The notes under the pieces: generated by a model
Databases searched by the model: none
Told to the model about the DNA's origin: nothing
What the model saw: only the letters and a program-made list of their open reading frames with translations
Position numbers and translations under genes: made by a program
In this document: one piece after another, positions 18,753 to 30,005 of the stretch
Layout: each line of letters starts with the position of its first letter
Numbering within the stretch: position 1 is the first letter of the stretch
Source: Chara braunii
Lineage: Eukaryota > Streptophyta > Charophyceae > Charales > Characeae
Direction of reading: 5' to 3'
Assembly (NCBI GenBank): GCA_003427395.1
Contig: BFEA01000534.1
Coordinates: 100,249-141,606 of the forward strand
Length of the DNA stretch: 41,358 nt

Positions 18753-19918
18753 ACGTATTTTTAGCGGTAAAGAAAAAAAATAGAAAAACCTGGCCGCGGA
18801 CTGGGCCACATCGGTCGAGGCCGCGACCGACTTTTTTGGTCGCAACGGCCGAATTGCCCATGGCCTAGGCCACGGGTGTCACATAGGACAACCATACATC
18901 AATCTCTGAAAAAAAACAAAAGAAAAATCTGAGATACCGATCCGAAAAGGAAAAGGGCGACTCGCGCCGAATACCAAAATTGCTCAGAAGGATAGAAGAA
19001 GGGCCAAGATTATTCGGAGGGATAGAGGAGAACATTCATTCGTCCTTGTTGCTCAATGCTGCTTGGTCCTTCCCTTTCTTGCACGAGATTAGCTGTCTCT
19101 GCAAAGGGGAGATAGGGGGAAGGAGAGGGTGTGAGGGGAGGGGAGCTACTGGGCAGCGAAAGGGGTGGAGGGGGGGTAGCACGGGGGGGACCAAACGGGA
19201 GTGAGGGGGGGGATGAAGGAGGGGTTGGAAGCAGAAAGCCAGTCGGAGGGGAGGGAGACGGAGACGGTGATGGAATTGACTGGGGAGGTGGGGCCTCGTG
19301 GGGGTGAGGACGGGGTGGGAGGGCAGGCTCCACAAAGGTCTGGGCGTGAAATTGGTTGAGTCAGAATGGCCTGGCAGATTGCATGGATGCCCCTGCTTTT
19401 TCTTATTTCTTTCGATTGAAGGCTGGTCTACTCCCACAACGGTTGATAGTTGATCGCGCCTCAACAAGCGCGATGAATAACGATTATCATAACCTTTTTC
19501 TTGTTCTGCTGTGGGAAATGGGAATTTTGGCACGATCGTCGCGCGGGAAAATCTTTTTGAATTTTTAACTGTTGTCGAGGCCCCGCGGGCTCTCGGAATT
19601 TGCTTTGTTTGGAATTCCTTTTTTTTTTGCAACTAGGATTTAGATTAGGACTTTGGGCGCACCTCAATTTCTGTTGCATGGCGCTTCTTGCTTGCGCGTG
19701 CTTGGCCGCGTTAGGATTTGTGTTATGACTTTTTTGCGCCTCAATCTTGTTGGGGTGAATAGAAGGGGGGGAGGGATATCCCTCGCCAATTCTTGTTTCT
19801 TTTCCTTGTTGCGATTCATCTTGGTGGAACGATAAAGTTCCGGGCGGAAGGGTCAGCGTGTTGCTGGTGATGCGCCAGACAACTCACCACCGCTCCAAAC
19901 TCCCTCCTGCCCTAGGGG
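18753..19918. other. Non-coding; G-rich tract at about 19100-19330
   Basis: Poly-A rich at 18770-18790 and 18908-18930. The tract 19100-19330 is strongly purine biased on the plus strand with many runs of three to eight G, suited to G-quadruplex formation. The rest has no recognisable gene or repeat family. Confidence 0.5.
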
Positions 19919-20735
19919 CCGTCTTGCCCCGCACCCGTTGGGACACCTCAGGGTGCAGAAGACGGAAAGGCCCTCAGGCCGGTTTTGCGCGTGCTAAGGG
20001 GTTACCCCCATTGACTCGCGCTTCACCAACGCCTGAGCGTCGAAAGGGGACCCCTTGGCTCAGAGTAGGCCATTTGGGTGTGGGCACTACACAATGCGCC
20101 GTCATCGCGATTATTCGCGTAGAACTGCATAGCGAGATAGTATGTGTAAGTCCAGCGCCCTCGCGATCTTATACTAAGTTCGCGCGCGACACTCGTCGCA
20201 TCCCGCATGAAAAGAGTTATGGCTTAGGCGGCGAGACCACAAGCGCGAGACGGCCAATAAACTTGGGGTCTTGGTAACGTGAAGCAGCACGTGGGCGGAG
20301 GACTAGCTCCGGTCAGCCTTTGGGGTCCGTGTACGGACCTCGTTATCCCGGACGCCGGGTAGCCTATGGATAGGATACCGGACCTCCTCCGCTCGCGCGT
20401 CGTTTGGGCTTATCCACCCCCTTTCGATTTTAGAGGGCCATCAGCTAATGGGGGTTGGAGTGAGTCTCCTTTTTGCGTTTTCATGGTTGGACGTTATAGT
20501 CCGTGGCGGCCATCAAAGTCAAACCCCTTGATGATCGACCGCCACGACAGCTTAAAGTTGTTTAATCAACCCCTCTGCACAGGGTGCAGAAGAGGGTGTG
20601 GTCTCCAACCGCTCACGACGGTTGACCAGCGCCAAGAGATTAACCCTCAAGGCGTGTGTCAGCTGACACTTGAGTGTCGAATGCGACCCTCGAAATTAAC
20701 GAGGGCCGCACGATTATGGGCACGACATAGTACGC
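19919..20735. other. Chain of perfect stem-loops, nature unknown
   Basis: Short perfect inverted repeats follow one another over about 800 bases. Examples: CCGTCTT/AAGACGG (19919-19965) enclosing GCACCC/GGGTGC; CTGAGC/GCTCAG (20033-20063) enclosing AAGGGG/CCCCTT; CGCGA/TCGCG (20106-20119); GCGAC/GTCGC (20186-20199); CGGAG/CTCCG (20296-20311); GGTCCG/CGGACC (20324-20339); CCCGG/CCGGG (20347-20359); GTGGCGG/CCGCCAC (20503-20545) enclosing CATCAA/TTGATG; CTGCAC/GTGCAG (20575-20589); CAACCG/CGGTTG (20606-20624); CCCTCG/CGAGGG (20687-20705). No rRNA, tRNA or intron signature was recognised. The sequence runs into the assembly gap. Confidence 0.5.
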
Positions 20736-21595
20736 NNNNNNNNNNNNNNNNNNNNNNNNNNNNNNNNNNNNNNNNNNNNNNNNNNNNNNNNNNNNNNNNN
20801 NNNNNNNNNNNNNNNNNNNNNNNNNNNNNNNNNNNNNNNNNNNNNNNNNNNNNNNNNNNNNNNNNNNNNNNNNNNNNNNNNNNNNNNNNNNNNNNNNNNN
20901 NNNNNNNNNNNNNNNNNNNNNNNNNNNNNNNNNNNNNNNNNNNNNNNNNNNNNNNNNNNNNNNNNNNNNNNNNNNNNNNNNNNNNNNNNNNNNNNNNNNN
21001 NNNNNNNNNNNNNNNNNNNNNNNNNNNNNNNNNNNNNNNNNNNNNNNNNNNNNNNNNNNNNNNNNNNNNNNNNNNNNNNNNNNNNNNNNNNNNNNNNNNN
21101 NNNNNNNNNNNNNNNNNNNNNNNNNNNNNNNNNNNNNNNNNNNNNNNNNNNNNNNNNNNNNNNNNNNNNNNNNNNNNNNNNNNNNNNNNNNNNNNNNNNN
21201 NNNNNNNNNNNNNNNNNNNNNNNNNNNNNNNNNNNNNNNNNNNNNNNNNNNNNNNNNNNNNNNNNNNNNNNNNNNNNNNNNNNNNNNNNNNNNNNNNNNN
21301 NNNNNNNNNNNNNNNNNNNNNNNNNNNNNNNNNNNNNNNNNNNNNNNNNNNNNNNNNNNNNNNNNNNNNNNNNNNNNNNNNNNNNNNNNNNNNNNNNNNN
21401 NNNNNNNNNNNNNNNNNNNNNNNNNNNNNNNNNNNNNNNNNNNNNNNNNNNNNNNNNNNNNNNNNNNNNNNNNNNNNNNNNNNNNNNNNNNNNNNNNNNN
21501 NNNNNNNNNNNNNNNNNNNNNNNNNNNNNNNNNNNNNNNNNNNNNNNNNNNNNNNNNNNNNNNNNNNNNNNNNNNNNNNNNNNNNNNNNNNNNNN
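20736..21595. other. Assembly gap, 860 N
   Basis: All bases are N; nothing can be said about content. It separates the stem-loop region from 21596-21672, which is again GC-rich and self-complementary (GGGGT/ACCCC, CCCCGG/CCGGGG). Confidence 0.99.
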
Positions 21596-21672
21596 GGGGG
21601 TCGGGTAGCCCTGCGGAGGGGGTCCGGGGGTGAAACCCCTACCCCGGCTTGGGCCCCGGGGATCCCCGCGTG

Positions 21673-22976
21673 ACAACCCTGGATGACATGATTGATCGTG
21701 GATGGATTAGGCCTAGTGAGTCTGAGTTTGGTGCACCTGTCCTGTTTGTGCCGAAGAAAGGAGGCAAACTCCGGATGTGTATTGACTATCGTGGCCTAAA
21801 TCGTATCACCCGAAAGAAGGTCTTCTCCAAGATTGACCTCAAGTCTGGCTACCACCAGATTGAAGTTGATCCGAGCGACCAGCACAAAACTGCATTCAAA
21901 ACACGCGATGGCTGTACGAATTCATCGTTATGCCATTCGGTCTTACGAATGCACCAGCCACATTTCAATGCCGCATGGACAAGGTTCTCCGCCATTAGCT
22001 CAACAGGTTTGTTGTTGTTTACCTTGATGACATCCTGATTTTCAACAAGTCCATGGAAGAGCACGTCTAGCACCTTGAGGCCATTTTGCAAGTCCTCAAG
22101 GAGGCACAACTGCACCTCAACTTAGAGAAATCTGAGTTTGGAAGGGACAACATCATCTATCTTGGGCACCGGTTGTCTGCAAACGGCCTCGAGCCGGAGG
22201 CAACCAAGGTTGAGGTCATACGGAAGTGGCCCCAACCGGCGAACGTACGCGAACTGCGTTCTTTTCTTAGTTTGGCCTCGTATTACCGGAAGTTTGTGCC
22301 CAAATTTTCTGTCATTGCTCACCCACTCTCGAGACTAACAAGCAAAAATGTTGCCTACGCGTGGTGTGAGAAATGTGAGACTGCGTTCCAAGCCTTGAAA
22401 GAGGCTTTGGTAAGTCATCTTGTGCTCCGCATTGCATATCCCAACCTCACGTTCGTAGTTACTACGGACGCGAGCCAGTATGGGATTGGTGCAATGCTGC
22501 AACAAGATGATGGTGATGGCCTGCGTCCGCTCGAGTATTACAGCAAACACATGCCCAACCACAAGGTAGCTACCTCCACATATATGCGTGAGCTCTATGC
22601 CTTGCGAGAAGCGCTCACACATTGGAAGCACTACCTCTTGGGTCGCCACTTCAAGGTCCACTCAGATCATCAGACCTTGCAGTGGATTAAGAAACAAACT
22701 GATCTCTCTCCGACGCTGACCCGCTGGTTGCATGACATTGATGTTTACAATTTTGAACTGAAACATAAGAAAGGTTGTTATAATCGTGTTGTTGATGCTT
22801 TGTCGCGCCATCCTAAGTTTTTGACTTGCCTTGTGAGTTCGTATGACCTCCGAAGGAAACTGAAGGAGGATCTGGTTGAAGACACTGCCAAGGATTCAGA
22901 CCTTAATCCTATCCTTGAGCAGCTCAAGGCTGACCCTAGCAGTCAACCTGATTTTCATGATCGACGACGACCATGA
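21673..22976 (+). pseudogene. Gypsy-1 pol: reverse transcriptase and RNase H
   Basis: RT begins with [20 protein letters not shown], then [12 protein letters not shown] and [15 protein letters not shown]. Between ITRKK and VFSKIDL the usual YPLPRID-type segment of roughly 18 residues is missing. A one-base loss near 21910 shifts the frame; in the new frame come [16 protein letters not shown] and the catalytic YLDDIL at 22020-22037, with TAG stops at 21996 and 22068. After that an uninterrupted frame carries the RT thumb (LGHRLSANGL), then RNase H of the Ty3 type: TTDASQYGIGAML, ELYAL and HSDHQTLQW, ending near VVDALSRHP. The first acidic residue of RNase H (TDAS) and the HSDH aspartate are present. 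Inactive because of the stops, shift and deletion. Confidence 0.9.
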
Positions 22977-23124
22977 GATAGACAAAATTGTTTCCCATGA
23001 AGGAAGAGGGAGGAACAGATAGTACAAGGTTCACTTCCTCTATCACCCGTTGAACGAGTTCTTTTGGATTGACCGAAAAAAGCTGCTAAAGAATGCTCCC
23101 CGTGTTGTTAACGCTTATGAATGA
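22957..23124 (+). pseudogene. Gypsy-1 chromodomain
   Basis: In a frame different from the RNase H frame: EIDKIVSHEGR, then YKVHFLYHP, FFWIDRKKLL and NAPRVVNAYE, closing with TGA. This follows the chromodomain layout found at the C-terminus of chromovirus integrase, where it directs integration to chromatin. One in-frame TAG stands just before YKVHF. The whole integrase core (zinc-binding HHCC and DDE) between RNase H and this domain is absent, so the domain is joined directly to the RNase H linker. Confidence 0.75.
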
Positions 23125-23279
23125 CAGATCGTTGATGGACAGACTACTAAGTTTTCTGCAAAACTCACTCCGCACAGTCTTACTAAATCTCTCTTTCCGA
23201 TCTACGCCTACGATGCATTTTGTGCCGACTCTGAATGAGTTACTCGCTCGAATGGACCTGGTTTTTGAGAGGGGGATAT

Positions 23280-24640
23280 TGTAATGACCCGCCGAAACAC
23301 AGATTGAGAACACTGTTGATTTCTAGGATTTGCCGCTAGAATGAATGCCTTGCTGAGATTCCCGCATTCTGCTGTGGTTTCCAAGTCTGTGTGTGTGTGC
23401 GTGCCTGCTGGTTTGCATGCCTGTCTGAGTGTTTGTCGGCTGAGTGTGTGTGTGACCCGCAAGGGTACCTGTTGGTTAAAAGGCTCTGCAGGGCCGGTAC
23501 TAACCAGTGGCCGTGACGTTGAGGGTTGCAGTGGCGAAAACACTCAAGCCCGCGACACTTATAGCAGCGGGGAAAAACACTCAAGTAGCAGATTGGCCGG
23601 TACCACTCAAGTAGTGGTAGTGGTAGAAGTGTCGGGTACTGGAGGCCGAACAGAAGAAGACAAAAGTTGGCATTTTTAGAGGCCCAGTAGCGGTAGGTTA
23701 GAGGTAGGCCGGTACCAGTCCAAGTAGCATGAGTCTAGGGCCTATCCGAACGATAGTAGAGCCTGCAATGATGTTTCCCTCCGAAAGGGAGGAGGTACCG
23801 GTTGCTGGGAGGCTTCTCGGCCTAGGAAGTCACCGCTCAAGAGACCAGTGGGCCGCTATATCTTCCGGAGGAGCAAGCAACTCCTCCTCATTTGCGGTAT
23901 GCAAGGATTGGCGACATGCTGCTGGAGCCAAGCACTGAACTTGTACAGCATTGCCTGGAGGTGAAGGGCAGTTGGGCGCTCAGCCTGGCTATGGCGAGCA
24001 ACCCAGCCCGAGGAGGAGGAAGAAGGGGGCGAAGGAGGAGAGTGGCGAGGTACCTACTTGGCTATAGGGGACACCATCTTCATCACCTTGTTGGGCGCTG
24101 CATTTAGAAGGCCCCAGTTGGGGTAGTGCCGCACCAAGGAAGCTCGAGGCAAAGTCAGGCATGGCGGTTTAGTCAGCAGCGGCATAGTTGCTTTGGGTTG
24201 TCCTTTGGACATGAGTGCAGTGACATAGCTGCTTTGCCTTGTCCTTTGCACAGGAAGGCAGAGCCCTCAATAGTCCGCCATAGCCTAGGCATGTGAAAGG
24301 TGGAAGAAGGGGGGAAGCCATAGCTATGGTGGACCTGTTGTTGGGGTTGTTGTTGTGTCAGGAGTAAGAGGGCACTACGGACATTGTTTCTGATTCATCC
24401 ACTCATTGTTATTATTATTATTGAAAGAAGAATAAGATTGGCGAAGAGAAGAAGGAGGAGGAAGGTGGAGAGAGCAGGGGAATTTGTCATTGGTTTTGCT
24501 GTTGTACATCTTCTTTTTCTTCTTTTTCTTTCTCTCTTCTTTGGTCTCTATCTCTTTGCAAGTGCCTTCATTTCTTTCGCAATTGGGTGGCATTGTCTTT
24601 CATTGTGAATTCGCACTTTGGGAATGACCAGGATCGTAAC
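23280..24640 (+). repeat. Gypsy-1 3' LTR, about 1.36 kb
   Basis: Begins TGTAATGACCCGCC immediately after the polypurine tract and ends GACCAGGATCGTAACA at the abrupt change into Gypsy-2 reverse transcriptase. TG at the start and CA at the end fit an LTR. Internal GT-rich stretches (about 23387-23455), GCTATGGC-type motifs and an AAGAAGAAGGAGG tract occur. No partner LTR is in the window, so age cannot be measured. Confidence 0.65.
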
Positions 24641-25323
24641 AACTACTACAAATCTATCTAACCAAGGCCTAAACAAATCATTCATACAACGCTGAAAGGT
24701 AGCTGGGGCATTGGTTAGTCCAAAGGACATTACTATAAACTCGTAGTGCCCATATCTTGTTCTAAACGCCGTTTTGTGCTGATCATCAGGATGGACCTCT
24801 TTCTGATGATAGCCTGACTTCAAGTTTATCTTTGAGGAGTATTTGCAGCCTTGCACCCGATCTAGCAGATCATCTATACGGGGCAGTGGTTCTACATTCT
24901 TCCCTGTAATGGCATTAAGACCTCTATAGTCAATTCACATACGAAGCTCTCCCTCCTTTTTGAGAACAAAAAGAACAGGTGCTCCAAATGAAGACGAACT
25001 GGGCCTAATCCAACCCTTTTCGAGGAGCTCGTCTAACTGCTTGCGCAACTCCTCTAACTCCCGTGGGGATATTCTATAAACGGCTCCCTTAGGGGTCATA
25101 CTATCGGGCTCTATCTCAATGCGATGCTGGATTGGCCGCGGTACTACACCTGTAGGCGACTCAGATAAGTCTGCGTACTCCTCCAGCAACTTGGCAATAG
25201 TTGGGTTAGTGGGCTCAATGACCGGTCATACATAGGCTACAAAGACCTGTTCCTCCAATTGTTCCTTCTTCACTAAGCGCGCGAACGCGGGAGCACTGAG
25301 GCAGCATTGTGCCATAGTGTTAT
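24641..25323 (-). pseudogene. Gypsy-2 reverse transcriptase, N-terminal part
   Basis: Frame read from about 25323 down to 24641. It shows LLEEYADLSESPTG, then ELLEKGWIRPSSSSFGAPVL, ELRM-stop-IDYRGLN (TGA 24937-24935 where cysteine is usual), PLPRIDDLLD, INLKSGYHQKEV and [16 protein letters not shown], and ends DRFVVV just before the catalytic YLDD box, which is missing. Another TGA lies upstream after FVAYV. RT copies element RNA in cytoplasmic particles; this copy cannot. Confidence 0.85.
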
Positions 25324-25995
25324 CTACTCCTGACATAGGCGGGATGTCTTCTCTTCGCCTGATGGACTAGGGAGCTTACACTCGTGCTCTCTTAAATGGA
25401 GTGTGGCCCCTGCTGCCTCTCCCCAATCCATTCCCAGAACTATCTCGAATGGGAAACTGTCTTCTACGAGGAGAGTCAAGGAATGAAGAACTTTCTCTAC
25501 CTTCCCATCCTTCTCTAGGCGAAAGTACGCCTGGACTCCCTCGACATAGTCCTCGATTCGCATAGTGCGATTGTCTGCGAGGATGCTAACTATAGGGTCT
25601 GCTAACTTTTGAGCTTTCAAATTAAGCTTCAACTTCTGCAACGCCTTCTTGCTAATATAGATGCGGGTGGCCCCACTGTCTATAAGGGCCCCTACTCTAC
25701 CTTTGAAAATTTCTACATCTACCAAAACTAGTTGTCCCTTCACATCTTTCTTCATTTTGGCCCAGGCAGACATTCTCTCCTTCAACTCTTTTGCCACGCC
25801 TGTGAGGGAAGTGCCTAGAGAGACTCTAACACAAGCAGTCTCTGGACAACTGTCTAGACACTGGCCAGCAACTTCTGCCATAGACACATGTGGTTTGGGA
25901 GTTTCTCTGTGGTGCGCGCACTCTTCTCCACATGGTCTAGGGGTAGGGGCAGCTGCAACCCCTACCGGCGGTTGCCTTTTGCTGCCTTGCAGCAA
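25324..25995 (-). pseudogene. Gypsy-2 retroviral-type aspartic protease region
   Basis: About 220 codons. VDVEIFKGRVGALIDSGAT has the DSGA active-site motif at about residues 107-110; the second conserved segment is FPFEIVLGMDWG. Pepsin-like retroelement protease that would cut the Gag-Pol polyprotein. The frame is shifted relative to gag, whose frame ends at 25937, so the two overlap by about 58 bases; in this orientation a +1 change is needed to pass from gag to pol. That could be programmed frameshifting or decay. The frame closes at 25324 before RT, which lies in another frame, so at least one mutation is present. Confidence 0.75.
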
Positions 25996-27940
25996 ACCAG
26001 GCTTCTCTATACTTAGGGCAGTATTTTATGATGTGCCCAGGATCACCGCAATAGATGCACTGGTCCTGGTCTATTCGCCTCTGCCACACTGTTTGTTCTA
26101 AGCCCAGTGATTCCCAGGGTCGGCCCTCATGCTGACCAGGGTGCCATCCACCCGACCTGGGAGGTGACCGACTAGGGCAACGACAGTTTGACGGGGGACC
26201 TTGACCCCTTCCTCCCGCTTGGCGGTTTCCCCTGCCGCCAACCCCCTGGCCGCTTTGCACTCTGTCACCAGAGGTCTGGCCCCTTTGGCCCTGACCTCTT
26301 CCTCTCCCTTGCGGCCTCCCTCCGCCCGCGACAGCAGCATAGGTCCTCCCCTAGCCAGTGTTGCTGTCCTCCTCATCGAGGCCCCACTCAATCTCACTAT
26401 ATGGGACCTCTTCTAGACCACCCTCATCTAATGTAAGAATTAAGGTTGTCTTTAGCCTTGACCTGACTGGTGATGGTGTGGCCTTTCCAATTTTTCCCTT
26501 TGGCTAGGTCCTTATGCCAGAAGTGGTGACTGGCATGGACTGAGCCTCGGAGGCAACCTCTCTACTCAGCGTATCGTACGTCGTGTTGGGTTGCTGCTTC
26601 TTATCAAAGAAATGCCCATGCAACTTCTCGAGCATAGCGCAGTAGAACAATTGGACCAATTGGGGTTCAGTGACCCCGTGGCCAGGAACGGCGACGAGTT
26701 CATCCATGGCGGCCTTCAACGCCCTAGCACTCTTCCACTGTCTTATGTGGACAGTTTGCAACTTGTCAGAGGCCCTAAGGCCCCTGGTGACATCTACGAA
26801 ACGCTCTCGTAGGGCGCTGAGGAATTCACTAAGGGGGGTAAGGATGGAGTATGCGACCATGTCATTCTCGCACTTGGCCGCGCGGGCTAACGATCTGGCA
26901 AAACTAGCTGCTTCATCTTTAAGGGCATGAAAGGCCACAAGGACCTGGTCCTCGGGCGCAATATCTTGGAGATGCACATAGGAGTTCACATTGGCCTCCC
27001 AGTTATCAAAATCCTCTCCCGATTTCCCACTATAGTGATCAGGGAACTTGACCTTCACGCGCTCTCTATGTGGTCGGGCCTCTTCTTCTTTAGGGCCCCC
27101 TATCTTGGCGCCTTCAATGACGCCTACGCAAAACTTTTGTGTGCCCTCCATAATGGTGCGCAATTCGGTGCCTACATGCATCATCATGTCCTTTGCAAAA
27201 TCTTTAAAACCAGTGCGCATAGATTGCAGCGTAATATAGTGGCCCTTTAAATAGCACAATTGTTCTTGCTGCGCCCTCAGCATTACCTCCACACTCTATG
27301 CCAAGACCTCCACCTTCCTTTGGAGATCGACTTCCACTGCCAACTTCCCATGTTCTACCTCGGCGGCCCTCAAATCCTCTTCCATTTTCTCGGCCGCCTC
27401 CGGTCTTCTTTTCTTCTTGCGGGCAAGGCGTAGTTTCCATTCTAACTTCTCCTCCATTGCCTGCCGCTTCTAGGGATTCTCTTCACCCTCCAATTCCCTA
27501 GCAAATTGTTCCCACTCTGCCCGAGGGACAAACAACAATGCTTCATCTTCCTCCCCCGGGGCTAAGTTGGCTACCCACTCGTTCACCATCCTCTCCATCT
27601 TAGCTTCCGGCTCCATTTTGACTCCTGTCCCCCGCACTCCACTGGACTCCCCTCTCTCTTTCGTCCTTCTCCTTTCCAGTGGTTGCTCTACTTCTTCTTC
27701 TTCCATCTCCGACTTTATTGCTGCCAATTTCTCCTCCTGTTCCTTTTTCCACTTTTGAAGCTCCTCCTCCATTTGCTCCTGCTTGGCCTTTTGCTCCTCT
27801 ATCAAGGCCAGCATCTTCGCCTGCTTAATAAGCTCCCTCTTCTCCATCTTCTCCTTCCTCTCTCTCAGGATATCGACGGCCTTCTCTTATTAATCTTTGG
27901 TGTATGGGGTGGTACTCTTACCGCTACGCGTGTCAACCAT
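25937..27940 (-). pseudogene. Gypsy-2 gag with zinc knuckle
   Basis: ATG at 27940 starts MVDTRSGKSTTPYTKD, followed by TAA TAA, then one frame to 25937 with further stops near 27472 (TAG), 27298 (TAG), 26506 (TAG) and in the RG-rich stretch. Domains: a highly charged coiled-coil-like N-terminus rich in E, K and Q (about 27850-27300), a retrotransposon gag core at 27100-26510 with FPDHYSGKSGEDFDNWE, and a C-terminal RG-rich segment with the CCHC knuckle CIYCGDPGHIIKYC at about 26060-26015, which binds RNA. The capsid protein of virus-like particles; this copy is dead. Most stops sit where CAA or CAG would fit. Confidence 0.8.
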
Positions 27941-28647
27941 GGTGAAAGATGCACAACCGATTGATAGTTCCACTCCTCACCACTTAGTCTTCCACCCCCT
28001 GACCGACTTAACTGGCTGACTGACTCTCTAAAGACCACAGAGCCTTACCCTTCGATCCAGCCAAGTTACCACGACCGACGGAAGCTTTCACCACCACTGT
28101 CCTTTACAAACTAGACCCAGATGCCCTGCACCTGCGGTCAATCCCACTTGGCTTTCTCTCCGGATCAAGACCCTGTCAACTAGGGTCACTAGCCTTGACC
28201 TACTTCTAAGGCTGTCACTACAGATCTCTACTGCTGATCAGGAGGCATTTAAGGAGATCCCCCATAACTCCTCAGGAATTCTTTAACGTCGCAGTCAGGA
28301 CAACGCGATCAGCAGAGCTCTCTCAACACTTAGACAGCTGGTTGTGCAGCCCACAGGTCGGATTTTGGGCCACCCATGCCACACTGTTCAGCCCGCCGGT
28401 CTGTACCGGTCCTTGGGAGGGTTTGTTCTCCGGGACGTGTCGGTCGTCAGACATGGAATTAAGCCCTACTCAGCCCGTGTGGGTTTGGTCAACACAGCTC
28501 TACAACCTCATACACGGAGTCCTATCACCTGGACAAAAGAGACTCAATGCAGAAAGAAGAGACAAACAGACTCAAGCAAGTACGATAGGGTGAGTGCACA
28601 TCCATAGGGCGAGGGGATAGGCTGAAGGAGAATATACCGACTCCAAC
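27941..28647. other. Gypsy-2 leader and possible LTR, limits unresolved
   Basis: Upstream (minus-strand sense) of the gag ATG. No clear tRNA primer-binding site with TGG start and no LTR end could be fixed; GGTCGTGGTAAC on the minus strand near 28065 resembles the end of the Gypsy-1 LTR and is a possible LTR border. No gene seen. Confidence 0.35.
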
Positions 28648-28800
28648 TTGGTCAATTTCGTGGTCAACAGCTCCGGTCAACGCTGGTCAACACTTGGTCA
28701 ACTCGCCGGTCAACGCCTTAGTCAATGTCAGTCAACTCCCTGGTCAACTCCTCAGTCAAATTCTTGGTCAATGTTGGTCAACCCCCCGGTCAACCCTCAA
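28648..28800. promoter_or_regulatory. Array of 13 GTCAA motifs (10 GGTCAA)
   Basis: GGTCAA or AGTCAA recurs every 9-14 bases, mostly as GGTCAAC, with varied bases between. GGTCAA is the complement of TTGACC, the W-box bound by WRKY factors in plants. The spacing and density suggest a regulatory cluster or a degenerate minisatellite. It lies in the putative LTR or leader flank of Gypsy-2. Function is inference. Confidence 0.5.
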
Positions 28801-29070
28801 CTCGGCTATGGCTGCCGACCCCTTTCTCCTCACCAACCTTCTTTGTTCTCCTTCTTCCTCCTTCCTTCTTTCTCCTTCTTTCTTTCTCCTTCTTTCTCAA
28901 TTCACCCCGGCTATGGCTTCCTTCACTTTCGTCGTCCCTCCTTCCTCTTCCTTAGCTATGACTTCATCTTTCCTCTTTGTCTCTCCCTCCTCCTTCACTT
29001 GTCTTCTCTGTGTCTGAGCTCGGCGGCTATGGCCGCCACCTTCTTCCTAGGACCACACAACAATCTTGTA
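28801..29070. repeat. CT-rich stretch with GGCTATGGC motifs
   Basis: Strongly pyrimidine-biased (CTTCTTTCTCC type) with GGCTATGGC at about 28804, 28910 and 29029. Frames reading through it have biased composition and no domain, so no gene is called. Confidence 0.5.

Positions 29071-30005
<935 letters not shown>

Larger units (their letters stand above)
21673..24640 (+). mobile_element. Gypsy-1, Ty3/Gypsy chromovirus remnant with 3' LTR
   Basis: Reverse transcriptase, RNase H and chromodomain in the order usual for chromoviruses, followed by a purine tract (GAGAGGGGGATA, 23267-23278) and an LTR starting TGTAATGACCC. The 5' part (LTR, gag, protease and start of RT) is missing at 21672, where GC-rich sequence next to the gap begins. 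The integrase is deleted. The element ends inside the reverse transcriptase of Gypsy-2. Confidence 0.85.
24641..27940 (-). mobile_element. Gypsy-2, Ty3/Gypsy retrotransposon, gag to RT, interrupted
   Basis: Minus-strand element with gag start at 27940, zinc knuckle, protease and the first part of RT, which stops at 24641 where the Gypsy-1 LTR begins. RNase H, integrase and 3' LTR are not in the window. Many in-frame stops but few frame changes. Related to Gypsy-1 in RT sequence yet clearly different, so two families or two old lineages. Confidence 0.85.

Noticed and set aside
20366-21673. Long open frames across the N gap
   Set aside because: They are open only because N bases are not read as stops; nothing known is encoded there.
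28055-28080. Possible primer-binding site TGGCTGGATCGAAGGG on the minus strand
   Set aside because: The TTCGA-like piece lies too close to the 3' end for a normal tRNA acceptor match, so the PBS was not called.
28648-28800. CRISPR-like spaced repeat array
   Set aside because: Repeat core is only 5-7 bases and spacers are shorter than 10 bases; the context is eukaryotic.
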